The notes under the pieces were generated by a model. It had not been told where the DNA came from. It ran no database searches and saw nothing but the letters and a program-made list of their open reading frames with translations. This document shows, piece after piece, positions 9,003-19,590 of a stretch of 64,000 nt of DNA; within the stretch, counting starts at the first letter, position 1; every line of letters begins with the position of its first letter. The stretch lies in contig OZ037769.1 of the NCBI GenBank assembly GCA_964035545.1, positions 6,382,429-6,446,428 on the forward strand, read 5' to 3'. The translations under genes and the position numbers were made by a program. Source of the stretch: Bugula neritina. Its lineage: Eukaryota > Bryozoa > Gymnolaemata > Cheilostomatida > Bugulidae.

Positions 9003-12000
9003 ATGGAAGACCAATATGTGGTAAGTTATTAGACTAAATTCAACTGAAAGAGATGGTGTAGATTATCCATGGCTTGAGATATGTACACTGCACTTGTTTA
9101 GACCCCAAAAGTTATTTGTTACTTGTTTACAACTATAAGGAAAGGAAATGCATAAAAATTTATAATCTTACTGCATTACTAAGACAATTATTTATGTATA
9201 TAATACACATTAAAAAAGGTGCCACTTTATAACTCCTCAGACATACACACACGCTAAGCTAAAATAAAGATTTTATATAAACTTTATCAAATAGTTGGCA
9301 AACTGCCAGTGAGAAATGTTCTTAAAGTTGTGTACAAGTGTTTATAAGCCTGAAAATTTATATTTACTGCATATAAGCATATTATATGCACCTATCGTAC
9401 CAATACAATGTTATGCTAGTGCTTACTTTATAAGCTTATATTTACAATCACTTTATGATTATCCTGTATATACACCTATTGTAGATTACCGAAGAGGAGC
9501 TGAAAGATTTCAAAATAGCTTACTGCCGTGCACCTGGTGGAAAATATAACCTAGAAGCCCCAATACCTTTTCTGAAAAAGTTAGCTGATGGATATCTAGA
9601 CAAATATAAAGCCACTGGTGATTGGACGGATATTCTCAAGGTAGTAGGCAAACAGAAGAAACTGATAAAATAAAATTAGCATTAAGATCTCAACAAAACC
9701 TGCAATTTCGTGTTTGCTGCAACATGCATATACAAATATTATTTTCATATTAACTAGAAAACGTAAATAAGTCACCACAATCAAAACTTGTGCAAATATG
9801 CTCCAGTTTACTCAACACCACTGACAACATTGCTGCTTTTGTAACTATTTAAACCCTGTTCCATAGCAATTTTTTTAGCATTACTAAAAAGTACATTCAT
9901 TGAGCTATTGACAAAGATAATCAAGATCCATTTACGGCCCCTTTGCTTTACAGTTTAGATAGACCTTGCTATAATTATTTATAGTTGGGAGAGGGCTTAC
10001 TAACTGTTGAACAAGCAAAATAATTAAACAATAAAAATATGCTGCTTTATTAGCTTGTCATTTAAGTTATTTAAAAATCCGGATATATAGGTCATTTCAT
10101 GAAATAATAAGAATAATAAAAATAACTTCGTGGAATAAAACAACCCCTAGTCTATCATGAATGAAAGTACAATTAGTGAATGAGTATGAAAACTATGCTG
10201 GCATTAGAAGTAAAATGAAAATTTTATTTTGTAAACAAAATCACAAAGGATAAAATACCAACAAGTAATATAACTTGGTTTTCACAGTTCGTTAAAGTTT
10301 GTTTCAAAAATGTTGCTAACTCTTATAATATACGAGTGGTAGAACCTAAGACCTTGCCTAATTAAACTGTCTTGATCTACTGCAGTCTATACTTTTTACC
10401 AACACCAAATAGTGAGAATACAAACACAAGCAGCACACATACATAATCAGTGCCATTATTAACTCAATAACTAGAGAGGGCCCGTTTTACACACAAAATT
10501 AGGTAGATGTTGATTCAACTAAACCAGCTAATTTAGTAATGGTCATGCAGAAAGAATAAAGTTGTTCTAATCAAAATAAAGCTACTCAATTACTATGTAT
10601 GCCATAATTTGTCACTGTAAGTTTATGACTTTCAAAAATCATTTTAGAGTCATGCTTTGTGCAACTCCATCTCGAAGCGAGAAGCTAATGAAGCTGAATT
10701 GTGGAACAGAAAAGCTTTCGAAGCACAAAAAGCTTATTGGAAAGAAAATGGAGTTTGGAGATATGAGATTCAACAGTCTGTGACTAGTCAACTGGCTGAT
10801 CAGCTAGAGGAAATAAGAAAAAAGTGTAGAATGCAGATTAATCAAATTGGTTGCCTAGTTGCAAAGTATAACGACAACAAAATTACTCGAGCTAACTTTA
10901 CTGAGCAGTTTGTTTTGGATGTCAAAGAAATTTCGCTGACTAGTTCTCAGAAAATGGCAGCGTTTGCAAAAAAGGTGTTCGAGTTCAGTGTCGCTAGTCT
11001 GTCCATTCTTCCTCCTTGCAAGTTTTGTGTGGTGGCACTGGGTTCTCTAGCTAAAGGCGAAGCAACACCCTACTCAGACTTAGAGTATTTGTTTCTAATT
11101 GAATGTTCCAACTCTGAGACGATTGCTTATTTTGAAAAACTTGCTCTTTCAAGCTATTTCATCATTGGAAACTTGCAAGAAACAGATTTAGGGTACATGT
11201 CAATAGCAGAGCTGAAAGGATGGTTTGATGACACACAAAAAAGTGGTTTCAAAATTGATGGCTTGAAAGATGGAGCTGGAAACATTCCGACTGGTAATGG
11301 ATCTACTTCTCAGCAAAATCATTTCATCGTCACTCCAACATCTCTTTTTCACAAATACAAATCAGTTTTAGATGATCCTCAAGGTGATGCTATTGTTGGA
11401 GATCTCACGGCTAAATTACGGTTCACCAGACTAGTATACTGCCACGGAGATGGTGCTGAAAAACTCTTGGATCAATTCTCGGAACAAAAGCTTATGCTAC
11501 AGCTTAATGACAGAAGGCAGGAAGTCAACAGAGAAATGTTTATTGCTGATGCAAAGAAATATGGCTTTAAGCCTACAGAAGAGTTGATAAATAATGGGTT
11601 TTCAATCAACACAAAAAAAGAACTGTATCGATATCCATCAATTTTGCTTTACAACATTTTAATAATTTTCAACATCTCAATAACTCATTCCTGGAAAAGT
11701 TTGGACAACCTCAAAGAAATGAAACATATTTCTGTTTCTTTGCATGAACATATTCTATTTTTGTTAGCATGCGCATGTTACCTTAGACTTTCAACATATC
11801 ATTTTTATGATTCAGCTAAAGATAGCTTGTCAGTGCTTTCAGTGAACTATTTTACTTACCCTGATGTTCGAGAGGCTAGCATAGCAGAGACAAAAGCTAG
11901 AAAAAAATGGTTCCTTCCACAAAAACTGTTTAACCTTCATTGTGAGTATTCAGTACCCTTAAAGAAGCACATTAGTGCATGCAGGATTGACAATATTGAG

Positions 12001-13353
12001 GATGCTATAAAAACAGCTGTTCAAAAACCAAATTGGTTAGTGAAATTTCAAACTTTTCATTGTTGCAATCGCTGGTCCAAAGGACAGGAACTTCTCCGGG
12101 AACACATCGATTTAGAGGTAGTATTGGGAAAACCTGAACAAACCATAGAAGCAATCTACCGTTTAGTGAACTATGACTTTGAAGAGTTGTGGAACACAAT
12201 TAGGGCTTTGACCTATTCATTAAGTCAAGAAAGAAAAAACAAAGAAGCACTGGCTTACCACTTGATTATCCAAAGAATGATAGAATCAAGTTTAGGACAA
12301 AAGAGCAATGAAGAGCAACAGTTAACCATGGCTGAGTCAAAAGCAGAAACTGGTATGTGCTTTTTCGAATTGACTGAGTTTAATAAAGCTATAGAGGAAT
12401 ATGAAAGTTCACTACAGATCCGAAGTATGTTTTTATCATGTGACCACGAACAGTTGGCAAAGATGCACCTTTGCCTTGGAAGATCTCACATTTATTTCTA
12501 TAGATATCAGGAGGCTCACACTCATCTTTTCATTGCTCTGCAAATTTGTCATAATCAAGCATCGAAGGAAGTTGAATACAACTACTATGGTGAAATTGTA
12601 CATTCAGAAACTCTTGTGCAGTCATTAGTTGGTCTTTTGAAAATAAGTCCAAAAGACAGGCTTCGTTATTTGAGCAATTCATCTATTCTACTCGCGCATG
12701 TTTTGTGGAACATTGGAATAAACTATTTTTACACAAAGTACTTTGAGCTTGCATTTTCTTATTTTAGCAAAGCCCAAGAGATGTTTTACGATTGTTATGG
12801 AAGTAAAGCTTGTCACAGAGACATTTCCCATCTATTTTATGCATTGGGTTGTGCTAGTTCCATGTTGAGACATCATGACGAAGCTGAGGAATATTTCAAA
12901 CGGGGGATGGCATTGACTATTCAAATTTTTGGGAAAAAAAATCGATTCAAAGCTGCTGTATTACGTTGTTTCGCCATGAATGATTTGAAGATTTACCGTA
13001 AACTTTTAGCTAAGTTATTCTACAGTGTACCACGCTACCGCGTAGCACACTCAGAGTCGGCAACAGCTATAAGTCGGTATGGATTGCATCTCATACACAC
13101 TGGCGAATATTCTTTCGCTGAAAATGTACTAAAAATAGCACTACAGATGTATGACGCCAGTGCTGCTGCTGGAAACAGTAAATACCCAGCTGGTTATGTT
13201 TCCGCAACATTATCACATTTGGCTTTGAACTATTGGAAGCAAGGAAAGATTCAGCTTGCAAAGAAGACTTTTAAACAATCATTAGTAACTCTCAATGAAA
13301 TGGATGAGCTCGTTCCTAATTCCGCTAATCTAGAGAGAGGAGAAATTTTTTAA
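9003..13353 (+). CDS. NTase-TPR array gene, copy 1 (truncated by a nonsense codon)
   Basis: Three coding exons: 9003-9020 (six codons, MEDQYV), 9485-9640 (52 codons) and 10648-13353, all joined in phase 0 at GTAAGT or GTAGTA donors and TTGTAG or TTTTAG acceptors. The large exon begins with Ser-His-Ala; the apparent open-frame start at 10657 is a TTG, so the true Met is in exon 1. Predicted 959 aa. The nucleotidyltransferase signature G-S-x10-D-x-E lies near residues 190-204, and TPR units follow from about residue 618. Copies 3 and 4 have a CAA codon where this copy has TAA (13351-13353). The frame beyond stays open to a TGA at 13519-13521, so 56 residues, essentially the last TPR, are lost. 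The untranslated exon ends at 4990 and its intron (4991-8948) carries a Ty3 insertion and a foldback element. The gene may still make a shortened protein or be a young pseudogene. The biochemical activity is inferred from the motif only. Confidence 0.75.
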
Positions 13354-13844
13354 ATGATGGGTGACCTGTATCTTTCTGTCAGTGGGTATGACAATGCGAT
13401 TGGCTACTTCCGTGAAGCAAAAGAAAAATTTGTGTCTGCTTGTGATGACCCCAATCATCCAAAAATTATTGAGGTTGAAAAGCTAATTTGGTCTACCTCA
13501 AGGCATCTTCAAAACCAGTGACTGCAATGTCAATATATCAAAAGCAGGATATTAATTTAAGCCAACAAGTTTTTAATGCAGTATTGAAATTTAGTGTAAT
13601 GATTTATAGACTTCACACAAATACTAATGTCAAAATTAATAGCATGTTATTTAGTGATACATTATGTAAATGAACTTTTGTTAACACTTCATGTAACAAG
13701 AATTCAACAAAAATCAGTGTTATGGTTATTTTTTCTTGGCTTAGCCATGATAACTTTTCTAGAATATTTGGAGCTGTGTGTAAAGAATTGTCAATTTATA
13801 TATGCAGATATTTCATATTAGAGTTGAATATAAATTATTAAGAA

Positions 13845-14183
13845 TTATCTTGCAATAACTCACTGTAACAGAGACAGTGGCGTAGTAACAAGATGCATAG
13901 GTGGAGGAGTGGAGAACTTGACAAAGCGTAGGTTTTTTAATTTTTTACTGTACTGGATAAATTTTGCTTTTGGTTGATATTCCTGAAAGAACATATACTT
14001 CTTATAATAGTGAATTCCTACTTTATGGGACAATGCTGCCCTACTTGTGAAAGCAATTAGCATAGGCAATCACTCATGATTATATTACCAGCACGTTATT
14101 ACTCAAAGATATCAATATCTTACATTTTACAAATAACAAATAGTAGGAAATTATTACTATACTTTTTTGATTGCTTGTAATAT
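13845..14183 (+). repeat. Array 3'-flank repeat, unit 1 (continues at 18275-18450)
   Basis: Matches 40150-40530, then is split by the Ty3 element at 14184-18270. It resumes with the TATAATGTGTATATTCATTA block and CATCACATGAGATGC-type segment to about 18450. Confidence 0.8.
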
Positions 14184-14534
14184 TGTAGTGATTCGTGCAA
14201 TTATTGTGCGTGAGTTTTCTACTTGCGTATTTAGTTGGCTATTCTACTAGCACTTACTAGGGTAGCTGTCGAGTAATTACGTTTATTATCTACAATACAA
14301 TTCAAAACAAACATTACATCAAATTACACTATAACATCAGTCAACTACTAACACATGTTTCTACTTCAAGCCCTCGCTTACAACAACGTGATCATTGTCA
14401 ATTGCCCGGGAACTGTCACATGAGTCGAAAGCATATCTTCCGGTGCTGCTGATTGGTTACTACATGGGGGCCTTAGTATTCCCAGAACGGAGAGAGGACG
14501 ATTCTCATATTAGTACATTGCATGACTCACTACA
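14184..14534 (-). repeat. 3' LTR of the older Ty3 derivative
   Basis: 351 bp, TG...CA; about 13 differences from 17920-18270. It is followed internally by the C-rich complement of the polypurine tract. Confidence 0.93.
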
Positions 14535-14826
14535 CCGTCCCCCCCAGCAGAAAGCCCTACTTTCTGATAACACAACTAAAAAACACATATAAAGAAAAAC
14601 AATACGATAATCCAAAAAAAAGAATACATAATTAAACCCGCAAAAAGGAAAAAGAAAAATAGTTGAGTACACAAGCATTTATAGAAGTAAACAGGGTGGT
14701 CGAACACACACAGCTAGTCAGCTATAGAGAGAGAGGGTGCTTACCAGCACACGGGCCAATGTCAGTGCACTCGTCACTTCACAGACGAGGATACATTCCA
14801 CCGAAAAGTGCCTAACCCAGGCATAC

Positions 14827-15393
14827 TCATTGGGTGGGCTCTGACTCTTGTAGTGAGCGTGATCTGTGTCGAGCCTGTCGGGCACGTAGCCTCCGCTTCA
14901 GTCGCCCCACTGAGTCCTTCAGCTGGTATAGGCCTGTCGTCGTATCCAGCAGGTCAGGGGCAAATTGCGTAAACTCGGCTTGTAGTTTTACAAGCCGCTC
15001 TTCTACAGTAGCCAATCGGCTAGGTCCTGGTGGGGTTGTAGCAGTCTCTGATATTGGGGGTATCGTTGTTCCTTCTGATTCGGGGGTGTTGCTAGGGTTG
15101 ACGGGGGTAGTGGACGGGGCCTGCACCATAGGAGACTTATGGCGAGCGGATAACAGTAGTACTTGGAACGCTGACGCTAGTGCGGCCAGGGTGATAGCCT
15201 TCTTGATGACCGGCTTGATGGTGTCTAGGTACTGGGGGAAACTGTCCTCATCTACGATATGGCCTTCTCCAGCGAAGCAGCTCAATTTATGGACGATCAC
15301 AGGTACGGGTATACATCGTGGAACCCACATGGGCAGAAATGTAGTAGAAAGTGTGCGTCTACATGCAGACGCAGAGAGCGGTGTGACGGGCAC
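14827..15393 (-). CDS. 3' accessory ORF of the older Ty3 derivative, unknown
   Basis: 188-aa frame between pol and the 3' LTR. A hydrophobic stretch (AITLAALASAFQVLLLSA) sits around residues 70-87, followed by a Pro/Thr-rich region, then a helical segment LYQLKDSVGRLKRRLRAR, and a basic tail. A related segment, NQLKDSVG, is found in the degraded copy at 33738-33983. An envelope-like or accessory role is possible because of position and the hydrophobic stretch, but there is no signal peptide or cleavage site, so no function is assigned. Confidence 0.5.
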   Translation of the reverse strand: MPVTPLSASACRRTLSTTFLPMWVPRCIPVPVIVHKLSCFAGEGHIVDEDSFPQYLDTIKPVIKKAITLAALASAFQVLLLSARHKSPMVQAPSTTPVNPSNTPESEGTTIPPISETATTPPGPSRLATVEERLVKLQAEFTQFAPDLLDTTTGLYQLKDSVGRLKRRLRARQARHRSRSLQESEPTQ

Positions 15394-15906
15394 TCCTCGA
15401 AACAGACCTGGCAGGTCCGGTGGGGCCCGCTTGGTCCCCAGGCTTCCTCAATTCTTTTTTCCGTTGTGGGTGACACCCAGCGGTGTCATCGACGAAGCAC
15501 CACGAGTAAGCCATTCTCCATCACTGGTTCTTCCTCCATGGGTAGAGGGGTTGGCTGGTCCCGTGACCGGGAGGTGGTCACTCGAGTGTGATCTGAAAGA
15601 GTAGCAGTGTTAAAGATTATACACTGAGGTACCGCCGGCGTGTACAGCCTGACAGGTACTCTGTTCAGTTACACTCGTGAGATTCAGGCTAATGAATAGT
15701 TGATCGAGAACACACTCGCTATGGCAGATTATTTAAAATCAAAGTCGACGTGTGTTCCCACCACTGTGTTTCGTTATCGAATCTCTAGCTCGCTAACTGG
15801 AGTAGCTAGAGCTGACTGATGTAGTCTAGTTCCCGTACCAAAAACATAATTAACTCACCCTTCGATCCAGAATAGTAAGATATTTTGGAATGAGAGCGGT
15901 AAATGA

Positions 15907-17052
15907 TTAATGTTTAGTGGCACGTCTACTCTTGACTGCATCAATGTAGGAAAAGACCGGGCAGCGTGGTTGTGAAGCGTGACTAGGACTTTTTACTTCC
16001 AGCGGATGAATCTCGTGTGTGATTCCGCCGAGGCAAAAGTTAAGATTTTCGTGGTGTTCACAACTCCCACATCTCTTTGCCTGTTTTCCCATGCGAGACC
16101 TCGCTAGACCTTCATAACTGCCGCTTGTAACGCGGTCACGTACGAAGTCTCCGAGACACGCTGGGGGTTGCCTAGTGTGTGGTCCTGGAGGCGTCGTCAC
16201 TGTGGGAGGCGGTGTGCTCACCCGTGGATTGTTATGTCTCACGGGTGGTTTTTCCAGCCTGTTTGTGACGGTTGTTCCTACGTTGGTATCTCCGTACGGA
16301 GTCCCTCCCATGGGGGGTTTTTGCACTTCCGGACCCGTTTCTGGTTCCGGAAGTGGTGGTGGTGGCAGGCTTGACGTTGGGGGCGGTGAGCGCACTTCCA
16401 AGGACGGAAGTGTCCTTTCCTGCCTCGTCAAGTCTTCCTGAAGAGTCATGGGGGTGTTTCCGGCCAGGACGACAGTCTCCGCTTGCCAAGACCTTCTCGC
16501 ACAATGCGTCTGCCGCCCCGCTTCACCAGGGAGACAGCTATGCTTGTTGGTCTGGCAGACTTCGCACCGTCTCACTCTGCGCCGGATGTCCCGCTCCATG
16601 TTGGGCCAGTACCACCGGAGTTGTAGCTTGGTGACCACCCCCTGGACTCCTCCGTGAGTCTGCTCGTGGGTGTCCCGTATCAACTCCCGGCGGATGGCAG
16701 CTGGGCAAACGATCCTCTTCCTGGCTGGTTGTCTGCTGTTGGCGGCCAAAGTCATGGTCAGCAGACCATCTGGCCCGACCCGCAGGGAGTTCCAACGTTG
16801 ACAGTACAGCCGTAACTCGGCGCATCCCTGTCGCCGTTGTTTACCACTGGGTCGTCGCCCTTCCTGTTTCGCTCGGTACATGTCGGCTAACACCCCGGGA
16901 AGGCTTTCCTGGAGTTTCGGCAGCTCCCTAACGTTACCAGCCCATACAGGTTTGGCGCGGAGGCTCTGGACGGCCTCTGGGGGCGTGTCAGCCCTCTGTT
17001 GGAATTGGCCCGGGTTCCGTGGGGGAACTCTGCTCTTCTTCTTTGGGCCCAA
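15907..17052 (-). pseudogene. Remnant pol frame: integrase zinc-binding domain fused to a Pro-rich tail
   Basis: 381-aa open frame. The first ~60 residues are basic and Pro-rich. A segment follows that is collinear with the RNase H-integrase linker of the Ty3 fragment at 29240-31789 (VRELPKLQESLP). The integrase HHCC domain comes next (HEQTHGG, then CEVCQ). The DDE core expected afterwards is missing; instead there is a long Pro-rich stretch and a Cys/His cluster (CGSCEHH) near the end. Protease, RT and RNase H are absent. It is clearly the same family as the 29240-31789 fragment. Confidence 0.8.
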
Positions 17053-17120
17053 CCTTCTCGTGGGCTGCCGAGTAGGGGCGGTCTCCGCCGCCCGTGGTAC
17101 CTCACGTCGGCCCGCTCTAT

Positions 17121-17884
17121 TTAGGCGGGCGTCATGGTCTGTGCGGCTAGCATGTCAGTCATCTGTGCGACTTTCGATGCTACTGACATCTGGTTCACAT
17201 TAGCCACCGCGGAGGGTTCCGCATTTGGTTCAGTATGAGCAGTAGTGTGCTCCGTGGCCACCTGGCGGGAGGCCACGCGGTTGCAGTGCATATGAGTCCC
17301 CAAGAGGTAGGCTTCTCGCACCGCGAGTGCATCCTCGACCGTGGCGACTCCCCTCGCTTGGAACTGATGGTGGAGTCCCAAGTCGTTGATGGACTGCACG
17401 AAGGCATCATAAGTATACCTCTCACGGTTCGCTTGAGGCAGATCGCGGAACGCGATCTGCGCCAGCGTCATCACCGTGGTAGCGTGCTCCTGCAGTGGCG
17501 TGTGAGGATCACGCCGCAGCCTTTGTAGGCGGGCCCGCGCATCTATGGCGGAGATACCAAAACTGCCCGCAGAGAAGCAAAGATCCCGTCTATGTCAGGT
17601 CCCGCTCCGTATGGCTTAGCCTTGTCCGTCAGCGCCGTCCTGAGTTTGAGCAACGCTACCCTTGGTGGCCACCGCGCAACTTCCATCACATCTTGGAATT
17701 CCTGGATAAATTGCTCTACGGCTTCCTCGCCTGTGAAAGTGGGCGCCTTCAGCCGGTATCTGTCCTCACCGGGCTCTCTAGGGATTCTCACTTCTTCTAA
17801 CACTACTGGTTCCACAGGTATATCAACATTATCTTCCTCACCTTCGTTCAGTGGAATGGTTAGCTCTGTACCGTCTTCTGCCAT
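17121..17884 (-). pseudogene. Frameshifted gag of the older Ty3 derivative
   Basis: The probable start is the ATG at 17884 (MAEDGTEL), just inside the primer-binding site; the longer frame to 17899 begins at TTG. The first frame runs to 17543. The same protein continues in another frame down to 17121, with the switch near 17565 looking like a one-base loss. The retained parts show the helical capsid pattern of Ty3 Gag (KAPTFTGEEAVEQFIQEF) and a QATEHT/QMT-rich tail. No zinc knuckle is visible. Confidence 0.75.
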
Positions 17885-17919
17885 GACTGTTATACGCAAG
17901 ATCCCACCGCTGCCACCAC

Positions 17920-18270
17920 TGTAGTAATTCGTACAATTACTGTGAGTGAGTTTTCTACTTGCGTATTTAGTTGGCTATTCTACTAGCAATTACTAGGGTA
18001 GCTGTCGAGTAATTACGTTTATTATCCACAATACAATACAAAACAAACATTACATCAAATTACACTATAACATCAGTCAACTACTAACACATGTTTCTAC
18101 TTCAAGCCCTTGCTTACAACAACGTGATCATTGTCAATTGCCCGGGAACTATCACATGAGTCGGAAGCATATCTTCCGGTGCTGCTGATTGGTTACTACA
18201 TAGGGGCCTTAGTATCTCCAGAACGGAGAGAGGACGATTCTCATATTAGTACATTGCATGACTCACTACA
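17920..18270 (-). repeat. 5' LTR of the older Ty3 derivative
   Basis: 351 bp, TG...CA; the primer-binding site is just to the left (about 17900-17918). ATAT follows at 18271-18274. Confidence 0.93.
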
Positions 18271-18546
18271 ATATTCCCCCCCCCCAGGTATAATGTGTAT
18301 ATTCATTATTTACTTGTAGTCTATGCTACAGCATATTATACAGTACCTTTGTCGAAGCTGTGTTCATGAACATATGTATTGTTGTAGCTAAAAAGGCTGT
18401 TACATTAAACTCATAACACCAGATCACATGAGATGCTTTACGTTTAAAAAAAGGCTATGGTGTAATGGCTAGCAGAAGTGGAACTCTCTCTGTCCCCTGC
18501 TAAACGTATGCGATAGTTTATGGCCAGTCATGCCGTTTCTACCTTA

Positions 18547-18849
18547 CCCCCTGTTCACACACTGCCGTATCGTATGCCGTAAGATAAAATATCAGCCATT
18601 TTTACAGATGTCTGTGCTTCCTGTACGGTGCTACGGTACGTTAGGATCAAGCACTGCTTGATTTAAATTAGTTGCGGCCGGTTTCTATGGGACAGAAAAA
18701 CTTTTGCGTCAAGTCATTGGATAAAATTGTCCAATGAAATGTCTTATATATTACCTAATAGCAGACTTTGTAAACTTCAGCCCCGACACATTAAAGATGG
18801 TTGATATTTTACATTACGGCATACGATACAGCAATGTGTGAACAGGGGG
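18547..18849. mobile_element. MITE with 36-bp inverted ends
   Basis: 303 bp bounded by CCCCCTGTTCACACA and its complement. The inverted match continues through CGTATCGTATGCCGTAA for about 36 bp. Flanks are TTA and TAA, so a TA or TWA target is likely. No coding capacity. Confidence 0.8.
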
Positions 18850-18899
18850 TAAGTCATACCGTTCCACATGCGGCAGGCAAGTTAATAAGATCAGGATGA

Positions 18900-19035
18900 C
18901 GTGATATAAATACCTGCCAATTGATATAGACAATAACAAGTAGAATATAGGTTAACCAATGACGTCGACCTCTTGCATATAAACTACACCTTCCAGCGCC
19001 CACGAGGAGAAGTGAATAGTGCTAGTAGCTGATAG
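18900..19035 (+). repeat. LTR fragment related to 25134-25380, opposite orientation
   Basis: Contains the TATATAAA-like box (CATATAAACTACACC near 18975-18990), the CGCCCACGAGGAGAA segment and the AGTGCTAGTAGCTGA end. All of these match the complement of the LTR at 25134-25380. Borders are approximate. Confidence 0.55.
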
Positions 19036-19109
19036 GATACTCCATGTAATCACTTTGACTATTGTTACTCTTTTCTCGGCTGATGTATCTTATTTTGCAT
19101 TGTGTATTG

Positions 19110-19110
<1 letters not shown>

Positions 19111-19143
<33 letters not shown>
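19111..19143. repeat. (TA)n microsatellite
   Basis: About 16 uninterrupted TA units next to hammerhead motif 1. Confidence 0.95.
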
Positions 19144-19146
<3 letters not shown>

Positions 19147-19148
19147 AA

Positions 19149-19195
19149 TCTGTGGACAGCAGCTGTTTCGAGATTTGTCCCCTCATCAGCACAGA
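19149..19195 (-). ncRNA. Hammerhead ribozyme motif 1 (Penelope-type)
   Basis: - strand, type I topology. Stem I UCUGUG/CACAGA, core CUGAUGA, stem II GGGG/UCUC (two G-C, two G-U) with loop ACAAA, then GAAA, stem III ACAG/CUGU with loop CUG, and predicted cleavage after GUC, between 19155 and 19154. It is flanked by a (TA)n tract. Every catalytic-core base fits the consensus. Confidence 0.85.
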
Positions 19196-19286
19196 ACGGA
19201 GTACCATGGCCCACACCTTCGCAATAGTAGAAACTTATAGTTTTACTAAAGCATATTTAAAAGGTGTGTAAACCCAAGCCAGAGTG

Positions 19287-19290
<4 letters not shown>

Positions 19291-19364
<74 letters not shown>
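19291..19364. repeat. (TA)n microsatellite
   Basis: About 37 uninterrupted TA units at the end of the Penelope-like tail. Confidence 0.95.
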
Positions 19365-19367
<3 letters not shown>

Positions 19368-19475
19368 TCTATAATTAAAAATGAATCAAAAGAACTCAAT
19401 ATTTCGAAAAATAGAGTATTTATATTTGACACTAATACAATTTTGGATATAAATAAACTTAAATCTTCATATTAT

Positions 19476-19522
19476 CGACTACAATATTGTTTCACGTAGT
19501 GCGAGCTACGATCATCAGGTCG
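19476..19522 (-). ncRNA. Hammerhead ribozyme motif 2 (Penelope-associated)
   Basis: - strand. Stem I CGAC/GUCG, core CUGAUGA, stem II CGUAG/CUACG with loop CUCGCA and a U-U pair at its base, then GAAA, and a short stem III ACA/UGU with an AUAU loop. Predicted cleavage is after GUA, between 19480 and 19479. All core nucleotides are present. Short stem III is typical of hammerheads described in Penelope-like elements. Confidence 0.8.
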
Positions 19523-19590
19523 TTGTGTGTACGCTTGAGTGATTTTGTTTTGAAATTAGCATTGTTAGTGTATTACTACGCTGGAATGTT

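Larger units (their letters stand above)
14184..18270 (-). mobile_element. Ty3-type LTR element, deletion derivative without protease, RT or integrase core
   Basis: LTRs 14184-14534 and 17920-18270, both 351 bp, with TGTAGT...CTACA ends and about 13 mismatches by eye (roughly 3.7%). The flanking 4-bp duplication is ATAT (14180-14183 and 18271-18274). The uninterrupted target is visible in a paralogous stretch near 40505-40530. The element is on the - strand. The primer-binding site after the 5' LTR reads TGGTGGCAGCGGTGGGAT and a G-rich polypurine tract (complement of 14535-14545) precedes the 3' LTR. The interior is much richer in GC than the neighbourhood. It is older than the 4996-8415 element and cannot move on its own. 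Confidence 0.93.

Noticed and set aside
10657-10659. Apparent Met start of the large exon in all four array genes (10657, 27433, 35812, 50213)
   Set aside because: The codon is TTG and lies inside the exon. The frame continues upstream through SHA/SHT to a TTTTAG acceptor, and two earlier in-frame exons supply an ATG.
14827-15393. Envelope glycoprotein gene of an endogenous retrovirus
   Set aside because: There is a hydrophobic stretch but no signal peptide, cleavage site, Cys pattern or fusion region; kept as an unknown accessory ORF.
16168-17528. Numerous overlapping frames on both strands within the GC-rich Ty3 element
   Set aside because: High GC gives few stops; only the - strand gag and pol frames contain retroelement motifs.
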